Shown here: positions 25,328 to 33,541 of the stretch, in pieces
Layout: each line of letters starts with the position of its first letter
How positions within the stretch are numbered: the first letter of the stretch is position 1
DNA from: CAVWSM01 sp963799425
GTDB taxonomy: Bacteria > Actinomycetota > Actinomycetes > Jiangellales > Jiangellaceae
Length of the DNA: 64,000 bases
Assembly (NCBI GenBank): GCA_963799425.1
Contig: CAWCXA010000017.1
Coordinates: 434,001 to 498,000, forward strand
Direction of reading: 5' to 3'
Position numbers and translations under genes: made by a program
Notes under the pieces: generated by a model
Databases searched by the model: none
The model's input: the letters and a program-made list of their open reading frames with translations, nothing else
Told to the model about the DNA's origin: nothing

Positions 25328-25543
25328 GTGGCCGAGAAACTGGCTAAGGGTGCCCGGATCAGCGGGCAACAGCGCGACAAGCTGGCCACCGAGCTCCGCA
25401 AGAAGTACGAGGGTGGCCAGAGCATTCGAGCACTCGCCGACTCCACGGGTCGCTCGTACGGCTTCGTGCACCGGATCCTCTCCGAGACCGGTGTCGAGCT
25501 GCGCGGTCGGGGCGGAGCAACGCGGGGCAAGAAGAAAGTCTGA
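25328..25543 (+). CDS. Small helix-turn-helix protein
   Basis: A 71-residue basic protein seen widely in actinobacteria. It begins VAEKLAKGARISGQQRDKLA and has a helix-turn-helix segment around QSIRALADSTGRSYGFVHRI, ending in a Gly/Arg/Lys tail GRGGATRGKKKV. The GTG at 25328 has GGAGGG four bases upstream; upstream in-frame starts lack such a site. It follows the ABC-F gene by 99 bases on the same strand. Function is unknown; a DNA- or RNA-binding role is inference from the helix-turn-helix and tail. Confidence 0.8.
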   Translation: MAEKLAKGARISGQQRDKLATELRKKYEGGQSIRALADSTGRSYGFVHRILSETGVELRGRGGATRGKKKV

Positions 25544-25549
25544 GCTCGC

Positions 25550-26170
25550 TCAGCGGATGAGGGTGCCGAAGAGCCGCGCCAGCGGTTCGGCGACCGCCTC
25601 GACGGGGTCCTCGGCACCCTCGACGAGCGCCGTGAGCAGCAGACCGTCGGCGACGGCGAGCACCAGTCGAGCGAGGGGCGGGTCAGTCGCGCCCGCGGGA
25701 TGAGTGCGACGTACCGCCTGCAGCACGAAGTCGGCCAGCTGAGCGTTCCACTGGACGACGATCGGGCGTAACGCCGGGTCGCGTCCGGCCTGGACATAGC
25801 GCTCGTACGTGGTAAGCAACTCGGCCGACGAGTCCCTCCGAGCCGGCACGCCGGTGACCACTCGGAGCACGGCGCGCGCTGCCTCGGCCCGGGAGTAGCG
25901 CCCGGTCGACAGCTCAGCCAGCCGGGCATGCGAGGCCGCCAGCTGCTGCTGGCACAGGGCCTGCACAGCCTCGGCGACGAGTTCGTCCCGCGAGCCGAAG
26001 TAGTAGGTGGTGGCTGCCAGCGGAAGGCCGGCGCGCGTCGCCACCGCCCGATGCGTCAGGGCGGCGAAGCCGTCGTCGCGCAACACGTGAGCGGCGGCGG
26101 CGACTAGGGCACCGCGCCGCGCCTGCCCGCGTGCGGTGTCGTGCCGCGCGGAGCTCTGGGATGTGGTCAC
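25550..26170 (-). CDS. TetR-family repressor of the SMR pump
   Basis: Transcriptional repressor. The 206-residue product has a TetR-type N-terminal DNA-binding domain (GALVAAAAHVLRDDGFAALT, then HRAVATRAGLPLAATTYYFG) and an all-helical ligand domain with FVLQAVRRTHPAG. The start is the GTG at 26170; nothing better exists before the pump stop at 26188. It lies 17 bases downstream of the SMR gene in the same operon. The two identical palindromes upstream of that operon (26539-26579) are the probable binding sites, giving autorepression released by a pump substrate. Confidence 0.88.
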   Translation of the reverse strand: MTTSQSSARHDTARGQARRGALVAAAAHVLRDDGFAALTHRAVATRAGLPLAATTYYFGSRDELVAEAVQALCQQQLAASHARLAELSTGRYSRAEAARAVLRVVTGVPARRDSSAELLTTYERYVQAGRDPALRPIVVQWNAQLADFVLQAVRRTHPAGATDPPLARLVLAVADGLLLTALVEGAEDPVEAVAEPLARLFGTLIR

Positions 26171-26187
26171 GGTGTCGTCCTGCCTGC

Positions 26188-26511
26188 TTAGTGCCCGCCG
26201 CCCAGCACCTTGAGGCCGATGACCCCCGAGACGATGAGAGCCAAGCAGGCGAGGCGCCCGGCGGTGGCGGGTTCGTGGAAGACGATCATGCCAAGGGCAG
26301 CGGTGCCGAACGCACCGATTCCCGTCCAGATCGCGTATGCCGTGCCAACCGGAAGGGTCCGCAACGCGATGGTGAGCAGGCCAAAGCTGCCGATCGAGGC
26401 CACGGCGAAGACCAGCGAGGGGACGAGCCGGCTGAAACCGTCGCTCGCCTTGAGTGCGATGGCGAAAACGGTCTCGAGTATCCCGGCCACCACGAGCAGG
26501 GCCCAGGCCAT
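26188..26511 (-). CDS. SMR-family exporter, SugE/Gdx type
   Basis: A 107-residue, four-helix small multidrug resistance protein, working as a dimer in the membrane driven by protons. The conserved glutamate is at residue 13 (LLVVAGILETVFAIALKAS). The motif VGTAYAIWTGIGAFGTAALG followed by FHEPA matches the SugE/Gdx side of the family (guanidinium or quaternary ammonium export) better than EmrE. The ATG at 26511 has GAGGA eight bases upstream. It is co-transcribed with the TetR gene and preceded by a double operator. I see no guanidine riboswitch, so control appears to be by TetR. Confidence 0.9.
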   Translation of the reverse strand: MAWALLVVAGILETVFAIALKASDGFSRLVPSLVFAVASIGSFGLLTIALRTLPVGTAYAIWTGIGAFGTAALGMIVFHEPATAGRLACLALIVSGVIGLKVLGGGH

Positions 26512-26538
26512 GATCAGTTCCTCCACAAGTGGGGGGAG

Positions 26539-26579
26539 TGGTACGTCCGTACCAATCAACTGGTACGAGCGTACCAGTT
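26539..26579. promoter_or_regulatory. Two tandem palindromic TetR operators
   Basis: Two copies of TGGTACG-N2-CGTACCA lie at 26539-26554 and 26561-26576. The second extends to a perfect 10+10 palindrome at 26558-26579. Their centres are 22 bases apart, two helical turns, so two repressor dimers could sit on the same DNA face. They lie 28-68 bases upstream of the SMR start and between it and the divergent ABC exporter. Confidence 0.8.
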
Positions 26580-26666
26580 TGTTCGCCGAGCGCAAACTTG
26601 GCGGTGCTAGACGGAAGCAAGCGGCTTCTGTTGATGTTGCTGGAGTGGTTAAGGAGGCCTGCGACC

Positions 26667-28562
26667 GTGGCGATGATGGGGCACAGCAGCTGGATGATGC
26701 TGCGCTCGATGCGCGACGGGGACTCCGTCAAGAAGAAGCTGGCCCCGGGAACCGTCCGGCGCGTCATGAGTTATGCGCGGCCCTACCGCCGCGAGATCGC
26801 CGGCTTCCTCGTCCTCGTGGTGATCGATGCGGCGCTCGTGGCCGCCACACCGCTGCTGCTCAAGCGCCTCGTCGACGACGGTGTGCTGCAGGGCGACAGC
26901 GCGTTGGTCGTACGGCTCGCTCTCATCGTCGCTCTGATCGCGCTGCTCGATGCGGCGCTCACTGTCGCCCAGCGGTGGTACTCCTCGCGCATCGGTGAGG
27001 GCCTGATCCATCACCTGCGCACCGAAGTCTTCGACCATGTGCAGCGTCAGCCGGTCGCCTTCTTCACGCGCACCCAGACCGGAGCTCTCGTCTCACGGCT
27101 CAACAACGACGTGATCGGGGCGCAGCAGGCGTTCACCTCGGTGCTGTCCAACGTCGTCTCCAACGTGATCACCTTCGTCATCGTCGGCGTGACGATGGCG
27201 ATTCTGTCGTGGCAGCTCACGGTCATCCTGCTGATTCTGTTGCCGATCTTTCTCATCCCGGCCAAGTTGTTCGGGCGCCGGCTGCAGGCGTTGGCGCGCG
27301 AGCAGATGGAGCTCAATGCCGAAATGAGCACGACGATGACCGAGCGGTTCAACGTCGCGGGGGCGCTGCTGGTCAAGCTGTTCGGGCGCTACGGCGAGGA
27401 GAGCGACGAGTTCTCCAGCCGCGCCGGCCGAGTCCGCGACATCGGCATCAGGATCTCGATGAGCAACACCGTCTTCATCGTGTCGCTGATGCTGGTGGCA
27501 AGCCTGGCGACCGCTCTCGTCTACGGGCTCGGCGGCGTCTTTGCCATCGAGGGCTCCCTGACAGTCGGCACGCTGCTCGCGCTGACTGCGCTGCTCGGTC
27601 GCCTGTACGGACCGCTGACCGCGCTGTCCAACGTACGGATCGACGTCATGACCGCGCTGGTGAGCTTCGACCGCATCTTCGAGGTGCTCGACCTCAAGCC
27701 GCTGGTGGACGACAAGCCCGCCGCCGCCGTCCTCGACCCTCGGGCGTCACGCGTCGAGTTCGACCATGTCGACTTCGGCTACCCGGCGGCGGAGGACGTG
27801 TCGCTGGCGTCGCTCGAGGCCGTGGCGACCAAGGACCGCTCGGGCGGCGTGCAGGTACTGCACGACGTCAGCTTCGTCGCCGAGCCAGGCCAGCTCGTCG
27901 CCCTCGTCGGGCCGTCGGGAGCCGGCAAGTCCACGATCACCCATCTGGTGTCGCGGCTCTACGACGTCGACGGGGGAGCGGTCCGGGTCGGCGCGCAGGA
28001 CGTACGAGACGTCACACAGCAGTCGCTGCACGGGGCTATCGGTGTGGTCACGCAGGACGCACACCTGTTCCACGACACGATTCGCGCCAACCTGCTCTAT
28101 GCGCGCCCTGAAGCGGCCGAGTCGGATCTGTTCGAAGCGCTGCGCGCGGCACAGGTTGTCGATCTGGTGACCTCGCTGCCGGACGGCCTTGAAACGGTCG
28201 TAGGGGATCGCGGGTACCGCCTGTCCGGGGGCGAGAAGCAGCGCATCGCGATCGCCCGGCTCCTGCTCAAGCAGCCACGCATTGTGGTGCTGGACGAGGC
28301 CACCGCGCACCTCGACTCCGAGTCGGAGGTCGCGGTGCAGCATGCGCTCGACGCCGCGCTGGTTGGTCGTACGTCTCTTGTGGTTGCGCACCGGCTGTCG
28401 ACGGTGCGCGGCGCGGACCAGATCCTCGTCGTCGACGACGGGCGCATCATCGAGCGCGGCACGCACGCGCAACTGGTCAGTGCGGGTGGCCTCTACTCCG
28501 AGCTCTACCGGACCCAGTTCGCGATGCAAGATAGCAACGACGCGGCGGCTTTCGCTGGCTGA
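26667..28562 (+). CDS. ABC exporter, membrane and ATPase domains fused
   Basis: Half-transporter of the MsbA/LmrA multidrug or lipid exporter type, probably homodimeric. The 631-residue product has six helices between about residues 40 and 330. The nucleotide-binding domain has Walker A ALVGPSGAGKSTITHLV, the signature LSGGEKQRIAIARLLL, Walker B IVVLDEATAHLD and the switch histidine in VVAHRLSTVRG. The start is the GTG at 26667, nine bases after AAGGAGG; an ATG follows two codons later. An insert near residues 415-425 (SLASLEAVATKDRS) precedes the ATPase core. It diverges from the SMR/TetR operon and may share its operators. Confidence 0.92.
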   Translation: MAMMGHSSWMMLRSMRDGDSVKKKLAPGTVRRVMSYARPYRREIAGFLVLVVIDAALVAATPLLLKRLVDDGVLQGDSALVVRLALIVALIALLDAALTVAQRWYSSRIGEGLIHHLRTEVFDHVQRQPVAFFTRTQTGALVSRLNNDVIGAQQAFTSVLSNVVSNVITFVIVGVTMAILSWQLTVILLILLPIFLIPAKLFGRRLQALAREQMELNAEMSTTMTERFNVAGALLVKLFGRYGEESDEFSSRAGRVRDIGIRISMSNTVFIVSLMLVASLATALVYGLGGVFAIEGSLTVGTLLALTALLGRLYGPLTALSNVRIDVMTALVSFDRIFEVLDLKPLVDDKPAAAVLDPRASRVEFDHVDFGYPAAEDVSLASLEAVATKDRSGGVQVLHDVSFVAEPGQLVALVGPSGAGKSTITHLVSRLYDVDGGAVRVGAQDVRDVTQQSLHGAIGVVTQDAHLFHDTIRANLLYARPEAAESDLFEALRAAQVVDLVTSLPDGLETVVGDRGYRLSGGEKQRIAIARLLLKQPRIVVLDEATAHLDSESEVAVQHALDAALVGRTSLVVAHRLSTVRGADQILVVDDGRIIERGTHAQLVSAGGLYSELYRTQFAMQDSNDAAAFAG

Positions 28563-28672
28563 TCGGAGGAGGCAAGCCCGAGGCTGGCAGCGGGCTGGGT
28601 GTCCATCTAGCGTAGGTGCCGAGGGGTCGCCATCGGGCCGTGTTTGTTGGCCACGACAGCGCGGAGGTAGGC

Positions 28673-29017
28673 ATGAGCGAGACAGTGCAGGATGCACCGG
28701 GATCGTGGCCCACCGAACTGCAGCGGCACGATCTCAGCGCCCCTGGACGCGAGGTCATCCAGAACCGCGTCGAGATCAGCCCGGAACATCCGTCTATCAA
28801 GCACAAGCATCCGGGCGAGGAGATCGTCTACGTCCTCGAAGGCTCGCTGGAGTTCCAGATAGAGGGCCAGTCGACGAAGACGTACAACGCCGGCGAAGCC
28901 CTGATGGTGCCGGCCGAGACGGCCCACTCGGTCAGGAACGTCGGGGACGGGAACGCTGTCCAGCTCGCCACGTTCGTGGTTGAGAAGGGAAAGCCGTTCC
29001 TCGTCGTGGTCGAATGA
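28673..29017 (+). CDS. Cupin-domain protein
   Basis: Single-domain cupin of 114 residues. The first metal-binding cupin motif is seen as SIKHKHPGEEIVYVLEGSLE (His, His, Glu), and the second as VPAETAHSVRNVG. This is the size and shape of small mononuclear-metal cupins that bind or modify small molecules; the substrate is unknown. The ATG at 28673 has GGAGG seven bases upstream. It stands alone between an ABC exporter and the convergent yidC-like gene. Confidence 0.85.
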   Translation: MSETVQDAPGSWPTELQRHDLSAPGREVIQNRVEISPEHPSIKHKHPGEEIVYVLEGSLEFQIEGQSTKTYNAGEALMVPAETAHSVRNVGDGNAVQLATFVVEKGKPFLVVVE

Positions 29018-29072
29018 CCCAGGCCCGAGGCCCGGTCGTTCGGGGCGATAGCGAGACCGGTCGGGCAGGACG

Positions 29073-30056
29073 TCAGCGACCAGTCACGAGGCCGTCCTCG
29101 GGAGGCTCCTCGGGCGGATTGTTCGAGCCGCGCTGTTCGCGTCGGGCCCGCCGGGACTGTCGCTTGGGCTGCCGCCGTGGCGGCGGCTGAGACGTCTGCT
29201 CGGGTGCGGCTGTCTCGACCGGCTCCGGCGGGGCGTTCCCCTTCTTGCGCGCCTTTGCTTCCATCCGCGCCTTGTACGCCGCCTCGGCAGGGGTGTTCGG
29301 CGCGGGCATGTTCCGGATCACGTAGAACTGCTGCGCGGCCGTCCACAGGTTCGACACGCACCAGTAGACGACGACTCCGATCGGGAAGAACAATCCGGAG
29401 AACAGGAAGCCGAGCGGCAGGACGTAGAGCAGGATCTTCTGCTGCTGCGCGAACGGGCCTTCGAGAGCCTCTGGCGGCATATTCTTGCGCATCAGCTGGT
29501 GCTGGGTGATGTACGTGGTCACGGTCATGATCAACACCAGCACGATGGCGACCACGCGGGTCCCGGTGGACGCGTCCGGGCTGCGGAAGCTGTCGTGCAG
29601 GGGGATGCCCAGCACCGCGGCGTCCTGGAAGCTGGTGAACAGGGAGGCGTGGTTCTGGAAGGCGCCCAGCGGTGTGCCGGGGTCACCTGAGGCGCCGTTG
29701 AGGACCCGGAAGAGCGCGAAAAACACCGGAGCCTGCAGCAGCAGCGGTAGGCACGAGGAGAACGGGTTGGTCCTCTCCTTGCGGTAGAGCTCCATCATTT
29801 CCTGCTGGAGTCGCTGCTTGTCGTGCCCGTACTTCGTCTGCAGCTCGCGCATCTGCGGCTGCAGAACGGCCAGCTTGCGGCTGGCCGTGATCTGGCGCCG
29901 GAACAGCGGGATCAGCGCGGTGCGCACCACGACCACCAGGCCGACTATCGACAGCAGCCACGACCAGCCGTCGTCCAGGACAAGGGCGAATAGCCAGTGC
30001 CAGCCGATCAGGATCCACGAGACGACGAAGTACAGCGGGCTGAGAATCGTGTCCAC
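29073..30056 (-). CDS. yidC: YidC/Oxa1-type membrane protein insertase
   Basis: Inserts and folds membrane proteins. The 327-residue product starts with ILSPLYFVVSWILIGWHWLF, then the hydrophilic helical hairpin VLQPQMRELQTKYGHDKQRL. Helices follow around LPLLLQAPVFFALFRVLNG and the last conserved helix GLFFPIGVVVYWCVSN. The C-terminal tail is rich in Pro, Arg and Gln, as in other actinobacterial YidC. The GTG at 30056 is the start. It is not beside rpmH, rnpA or jag, so it is likely a second copy, or the locus has moved. The gene beside it on the same strand is SURF1. Confidence 0.92.
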   Translation of the reverse strand: MDTILSPLYFVVSWILIGWHWLFALVLDDGWSWLLSIVGLVVVVRTALIPLFRRQITASRKLAVLQPQMRELQTKYGHDKQRLQQEMMELYRKERTNPFSSCLPLLLQAPVFFALFRVLNGASGDPGTPLGAFQNHASLFTSFQDAAVLGIPLHDSFRSPDASTGTRVVAIVLVLIMTVTTYITQHQLMRKNMPPEALEGPFAQQQKILLYVLPLGFLFSGLFFPIGVVVYWCVSNLWTAAQQFYVIRNMPAPNTPAEAAYKARMEAKARKKGNAPPEPVETAAPEQTSQPPPRRQPKRQSRRARREQRGSNNPPEEPPEDGLVTGR

Positions 30057-30152
30057 GAACTCAAGGCCTCCGACCGCGCTCGTACGTCATGCAAGGCAGC
30101 CTGAAATCGGCGGCATGCCCGCGATCCTGCCAGTGCCCCGGCCACCTCGCAC

Positions 30153-30932
30153 TCACCGACGTGGCGTGGGTGGTGCGCCCGACTCGAGTTGCTCGTCCGG
30201 CTGCTGGTCTCGAGGCAGCCGCGCCTCGTTGCGCAGCAGCAGGAAGAAACCGACTGGGGCGATAGCGGCGAACAGCCACCACTGCACTGCGTAGATCAGG
30301 TGCGGTCCGGTGCCCGGGTCAGGCTCAGGGATCTGCTGTGGGGGATCGGCGGCCGGTGGGTCCTCAGTGAGGAGCTCGACCCATGCGCCGTACACGGGGT
30401 AGGGCAGGTCGTCCGCGAGCGCGTCGACGTCGATGAACCGGATCGTGCCCGTCTGCTCGTCGTCCCCCGTGCCGCGACCGCTCTCGCTCTGCCGCGCGCG
30501 GCCGGTGATCGTCACCTCGCTGCTCGGCGGACTTGGTGGAGACGGAACTGGGGTATTCAGCTCGCGCGGGACAAAGCCCCTGTCGACGAGCAGGGCAGTC
30601 CCGTCGCCAGTGACGAGCGGAACAAGGACGTGAAAGCCCTGCTGACCTTCCAGCGACTTGTAGCGCACGAGCAGCTGCTCGTCGGCGTCATACCGCCCCT
30701 CCGCGACCAGCGGTGTCCATTCAGCCGCGTCAGGCAGCTCTGTGCCCACGGCAAGGAGGTCATCGACGGGTGCGGGGTCGCGCTGCGTGTTGGCTTCGAT
30801 CGCGTCTGCCTGGGCCGAGCGTCGCTCGTACTTGTTGAACTGCCAGGACCCCAGCCGTACGAACGAAGGCACCAGCACCAGGACCAGCACCAGGAGCGCG
30901 ATCCAGCGGGGCTGACGAAGCAGGCGGAGCAC
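30153..30932 (-). CDS. SURF1-family cytochrome oxidase assembly protein
   Basis: Membrane protein that helps insert heme a into cytochrome oxidase. It has the typical layout: an N-terminal helix (RWIALLVLVLVLVPSFVRLG) followed by WQFNKYERR, an external domain with GFHVLVPLVTGDG and LLVDRGFVP, and a C-terminal helix (WWLFAAIAPVGFFLLL) preceded by GPHLIYAVQW. The GTG at 30932 gives about 259 residues; another in-frame GTG at 30971 would add 13. Neither has a clear ribosome-binding site. It complements ctaA and ctaB further upstream. It diverges from moaA with about 45 bases between. Confidence 0.9.
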   Translation of the reverse strand: MLRLLRQPRWIALLVLVLVLVPSFVRLGSWQFNKYERRSAQADAIEANTQRDPAPVDDLLAVGTELPDAAEWTPLVAEGRYDADEQLLVRYKSLEGQQGFHVLVPLVTGDGTALLVDRGFVPRELNTPVPSPPSPPSSEVTITGRARQSESGRGTGDDEQTGTIRFIDVDALADDLPYPVYGAWVELLTEDPPAADPPQQIPEPDPGTGPHLIYAVQWWLFAAIAPVGFFLLLRNEARLPRDQQPDEQLESGAPPTPRR

Positions 30933-30976
30933 GTTGGTGACGGTAGCCCGGCGGCATACGCTAGGCCTCACGGGGT

Positions 30977-31990
30977 ATGGCGATCATGGAGGTGGCGCCG
31001 GTGCTCGTCGACCGGTTCGGACGGGTCGCGACGGACCTTCGGGTGTCGTTGACCGATAGGTGCAACCTGCGGTGCACCTACTGCATGCCGGTCGAGGGTC
31101 TCGCGTGGCTGCCCAAGCCCGAACTGCTCACCGACGACGAGATCGTGCGGTTGGTGCAGGTGGCAGTCGAGCAGCTAGGGGTCCGGGAGGTACGGTTCAC
31201 CGGCGGCGAGCCGATGCTGCGACCCGGCCTGGTCGGCATCGTGTCTGCCTGCGCCGCCCTGACGCCCCGCCCGGAGCTGTCACTAACCACCAATGGGATC
31301 GGCCTGGCCAAGACGGCCGAAGCGTTGCGGGATGCAGGGCTCGACCGCGTCAACGTCTCGCTCGACACCCTGGACCAGCAGCGGTTCGCGGCCATCACGC
31401 ATCGCGACCGGCTCTCGGACGTCTTCGAGGGGCTTGCTGCGGCCGTCGCGGCCGGGCTCGACCCCGTGAAGGTCAACGCGGTCCTGCTGCGTGGGATCAA
31501 CGACGACGAGGCGCCAGCACTGCTGCGGTGGTGCCTGGAGCGAGGATTCGAGCTGCGCATCATCGAGCAGATGCCGCTCGATCCGCAGCACGGCTGGGAC
31601 CGGTCGAGCATGGTCACAGCGGCCGAGACGCTGGAGTCGCTGTCGCGGGAGTTCGACTTGGCGGGTGAGCCGTCCGAGCTGCGGGGAAGCGCGCCGGCGG
31701 AGCGGTTCCTCGTCGACGGAGGACCGGCCCGAGTGGGGATCATCGCGTCGGTGACGAGGCCGTTCTGCGGCGACTGCGACAGGGTGCGGCTCACCGCGGA
31801 CGGGCAGGTGCGAAACTGCCTTTTCGCCCGCGAGGAGTCCGATCTGCGATCGGCCCTGCGGGGCGGGGCGAGCGACGCGGAGCTGGCGACCCGCTGGCGC
31901 GCCGCCGTACGCGGCAAGCGCGCAGGTCACGGCATCGACGACCCGTCGTTCCTCCAGCCAGACCGGCCCATGAGCGCGATCGGCGGCTGA
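30977..31990 (+). CDS. moaA: GTP 3',8-cyclase MoaA
   Basis: Radical-SAM enzyme for the first step of molybdenum cofactor synthesis. The N-terminal cluster motif is CNLRCTYCMP, with GGEPMLRPGL after it. The C-terminal second cluster ligands are in TRPFCGDCDRVRLTADGQVR followed by NCLFA. The chain is 337 residues, ends in IDDPSFLQPDRPMSAIGG and has the conserved Gly-Gly end needed for activity. The start is the ATG at 30977 (another ATG is at 30986). No ribosome-binding site is visible, so translation may be leaderless. No other moa genes lie in this window. Confidence 0.96.
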   Translation: MAIMEVAPVLVDRFGRVATDLRVSLTDRCNLRCTYCMPVEGLAWLPKPELLTDDEIVRLVQVAVEQLGVREVRFTGGEPMLRPGLVGIVSACAALTPRPELSLTTNGIGLAKTAEALRDAGLDRVNVSLDTLDQQRFAAITHRDRLSDVFEGLAAAVAAGLDPVKVNAVLLRGINDDEAPALLRWCLERGFELRIIEQMPLDPQHGWDRSSMVTAAETLESLSREFDLAGEPSELRGSAPAERFLVDGGPARVGIIASVTRPFCGDCDRVRLTADGQVRNCLFAREESDLRSALRGGASDAELATRWRAAVRGKRAGHGIDDPSFLQPDRPMSAIGG

Positions 31991-32016
31991 AAGTCACCCG
32001 CGAGGTTCCAAGAAAG

Positions 32017-32058
32017 GTGAATGCCGGGTGGCTACGGGGGAAGCCACCCGGCACTCAC
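32017..32058. terminator. Stem-loop after moaA
   Basis: TGCCGGGTGGCT at 32022-32033 pairs perfectly with AGCCACCCGGCA at 32042-32053 around an 8-base loop. After one mismatch the stem continues four more pairs (GTGA/TCAC). It begins 27 bases past the moaA stop. A second, short hairpin (GTGAGA/TCTCAC, 32148-32163) covers the stop of the convergent DUF3099 gene. Confidence 0.65.
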
Positions 32059-32159
32059 GACGCGCGTTCCGACGGGGGATGCGGGACGCGTGATCGCGAG
32101 TATTGCACGAAGTCGCCGATGAGGAAAGGTTGCTTCCGAAAGCGCAGGTGAGAGCGTTC

Positions 32160-32462
32160 TCACGTCTGAGCGGGCGGCGGAAGCTGCGGTGGACCGGGCT
32201 TCGCGTCTGGTCCGGAAAACGATGTCTTACCAGAGTCGTGGCGGTTGTCCCGGGCGTTGGCCACGACGACGGCCAGGTAGGGGATGGCGACGGCACCCAC
32301 GATGAAGATCGCCTTCGGCCACCCAGGCACGACCACGGCGAGGATGATGCACACGATGCGGATGCTCATCAGCACCAGATAGCGGCGCAGCCGTGAGTCG
32401 GCGTCGGCCTGCCGGCCGCGCTGCGCGGTCGTGATCATCGGTACGTCGCGCGGGTGCGCCAT
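32160..32462 (-). CDS. DUF3099 membrane protein
   Basis: A 100-residue actinobacterial membrane protein of unknown function. The N-terminal part MITTAQRGRQADADSRLRRY is typical of DUF3099, followed by two helices (VLMSIRIVCIILAVVVPGWP and AIFIVGAVAIPYLAVVVANA) and a proline-rich C-terminal tail. The ATG at 32462 has AGGAGG nine bases upstream. It diverges from the dodecin gene and converges on moaA. Confidence 0.85.
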   Translation of the reverse strand: MAHPRDVPMITTAQRGRQADADSRLRRYLVLMSIRIVCIILAVVVPGWPKAIFIVGAVAIPYLAVVVANARDNRHDSGKTSFSGPDAKPGPPQLPPPAQT

Positions 32463-32543
32463 GCCTGATGCCTCCTGTAGCTGCTTCCACGGTAGCCCGG
32501 GTAGAGGATGATCGACTCACGAGTTCGAGCAGTGGGAGGGGTT

Positions 32544-32756
32544 ATGTCGAACCGTACGTACCGAGTCACCGAGATCGTGGGCACGTCGCCGGACAGCGTC
32601 GACGCCGCCATCCGCAACGCCATCGGCCGGGCGGCCCAGACGCTGCGGCATCTCGACTGGTTCGAGGTCACCGAGATCCGCGGGCAGATCCTCGAGGGAC
32701 ACGTCGAGCACTTCCAGGTCGGGATGAAGGTGGGCTTTCGCCTCGAGGAGTCGTGA
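32544..32756 (+). CDS. Dodecin
   Basis: Small flavin-binding storage protein that assembles as a hollow dodecamer; thought to buffer flavins or CoA-related ligands. The 70-residue product MSNRTYRVTEIVGTSPDSVD continues with AIGRAAQTLRHLDWFEVTEI and EHFQVGMKVGFRLEES, covering the whole fold. The tryptophan in LDWFEV that stacks on the flavin is present. The ATG at 32544 follows GGGAGGGG. The fabG-fabI operon starts 75 bases downstream; no functional tie is evident. Confidence 0.92.
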   Translation: MSNRTYRVTEIVGTSPDSVDAAIRNAIGRAAQTLRHLDWFEVTEIRGQILEGHVEHFQVGMKVGFRLEES

Positions 32757-32830
32757 CCCGGTTCGTTCGTACGTGGCGGTAACCACTAGCGTCGGCGCGA
32801 CCGGACAGGAGACGCACCAAGGAGGTCTGG

Positions 32831-33541
32831 GTGAGCCGATCCGTGCTCGTCACCGGCGGCAACCGCGGCATCGGGCTGGCGATCGTACGGGCCTTCGCGG
32901 CGGGCGGTGACAAGGTTGCGGCGACCTACCGCAGCGGTGAGCCACCCGATGTTGAGGGCGTGCTGTGGGTGAAGGCCGACGTCACGGACACCGAAGCGGT
33001 CGACGGGGCCTTCGCTGAGGTGGAGGCCGCCCATGGCCCGGTCGAGGTTGTCGTCGCCAACGCTGGCATCACTCGCGACACGCTGGTGTTGCGGATGAGC
33101 GACGAGGACTTCGAGTCGGTGGTGCAGACCAACCTCGCCGGCTCGTTCCGGGTGGCGCGCAGGGCGGCTCGAGGCATGCTGCGGCTGCGCCGCGGCCGCA
33201 TCATCTTCATCTCCAGCGTCGCGGGGCTGCTCGGGTCGGCGGGGCAGGTCAACTACGCAGCCAGCAAGGCGGGCCTCGTCGGCATGGCGCGGTCGCTCGC
33301 CCGTGAGCTGGGCTCGCGCAGCATCACCGCCAACGTCGTCGCCCCTGGCCTGGTCGAGACGGAGATGACGGCTGTTCTCGGCGACGATACGCAGGCGAAC
33401 TACCTGAAGCAGATTCCGCTCGGGCGGTACGCCTCGTCCGAGGAGATCGCAGGGGTCGTGAGGTGGATCGCCAGCGACGAGGCGGCGTACATGACCGGCG
33501 CAGTCGTGCCGGTCGACGGTGGCATGGGAATGGGACATTGA
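32831..33541 (+). CDS. fabG: 3-oxoacyl-ACP reductase FabG
   Basis: Short-chain dehydrogenase that reduces 3-ketoacyl-ACP with NADPH in fatty-acid (or mycolate-like) elongation. The 236-residue product has the nucleotide motif VTGGNRGIGLAIVRAF, VANAGITRDTLVLRM, the catalytic Ser in IIFISSVAGLLGSAGQ, and Tyr/Lys in NYAASKAGLVG. The GTG at 32831 has AAGGAGG six bases upstream. The stop overlaps fabI by one base (TGATG). The fabG-inhA order is known from mycobacteria, where the two work in the FAS-II system. Confidence 0.94.
   Translation: MSRSVLVTGGNRGIGLAIVRAFAAGGDKVAATYRSGEPPDVEGVLWVKADVTDTEAVDGAFAEVEAAHGPVEVVVANAGITRDTLVLRMSDEDFESVVQTNLAGSFRVARRAARGMLRLRRGRIIFISSVAGLLGSAGQVNYAASKAGLVGMARSLARELGSRSITANVVAPGLVETEMTAVLGDDTQANYLKQIPLGRYASSEEIAGVVRWIASDEAAYMTGAVVPVDGGMGMGH

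Noticed and set aside
22619..25471. A 950-codon minus-strand open frame spanning the ABC-F gene
   Set aside because: Only the last 291 codons code for a real protein (zinc metallopeptidase). The rest is a shadow of the plus-strand ABC-F gene with two clear nucleotide-binding domains.
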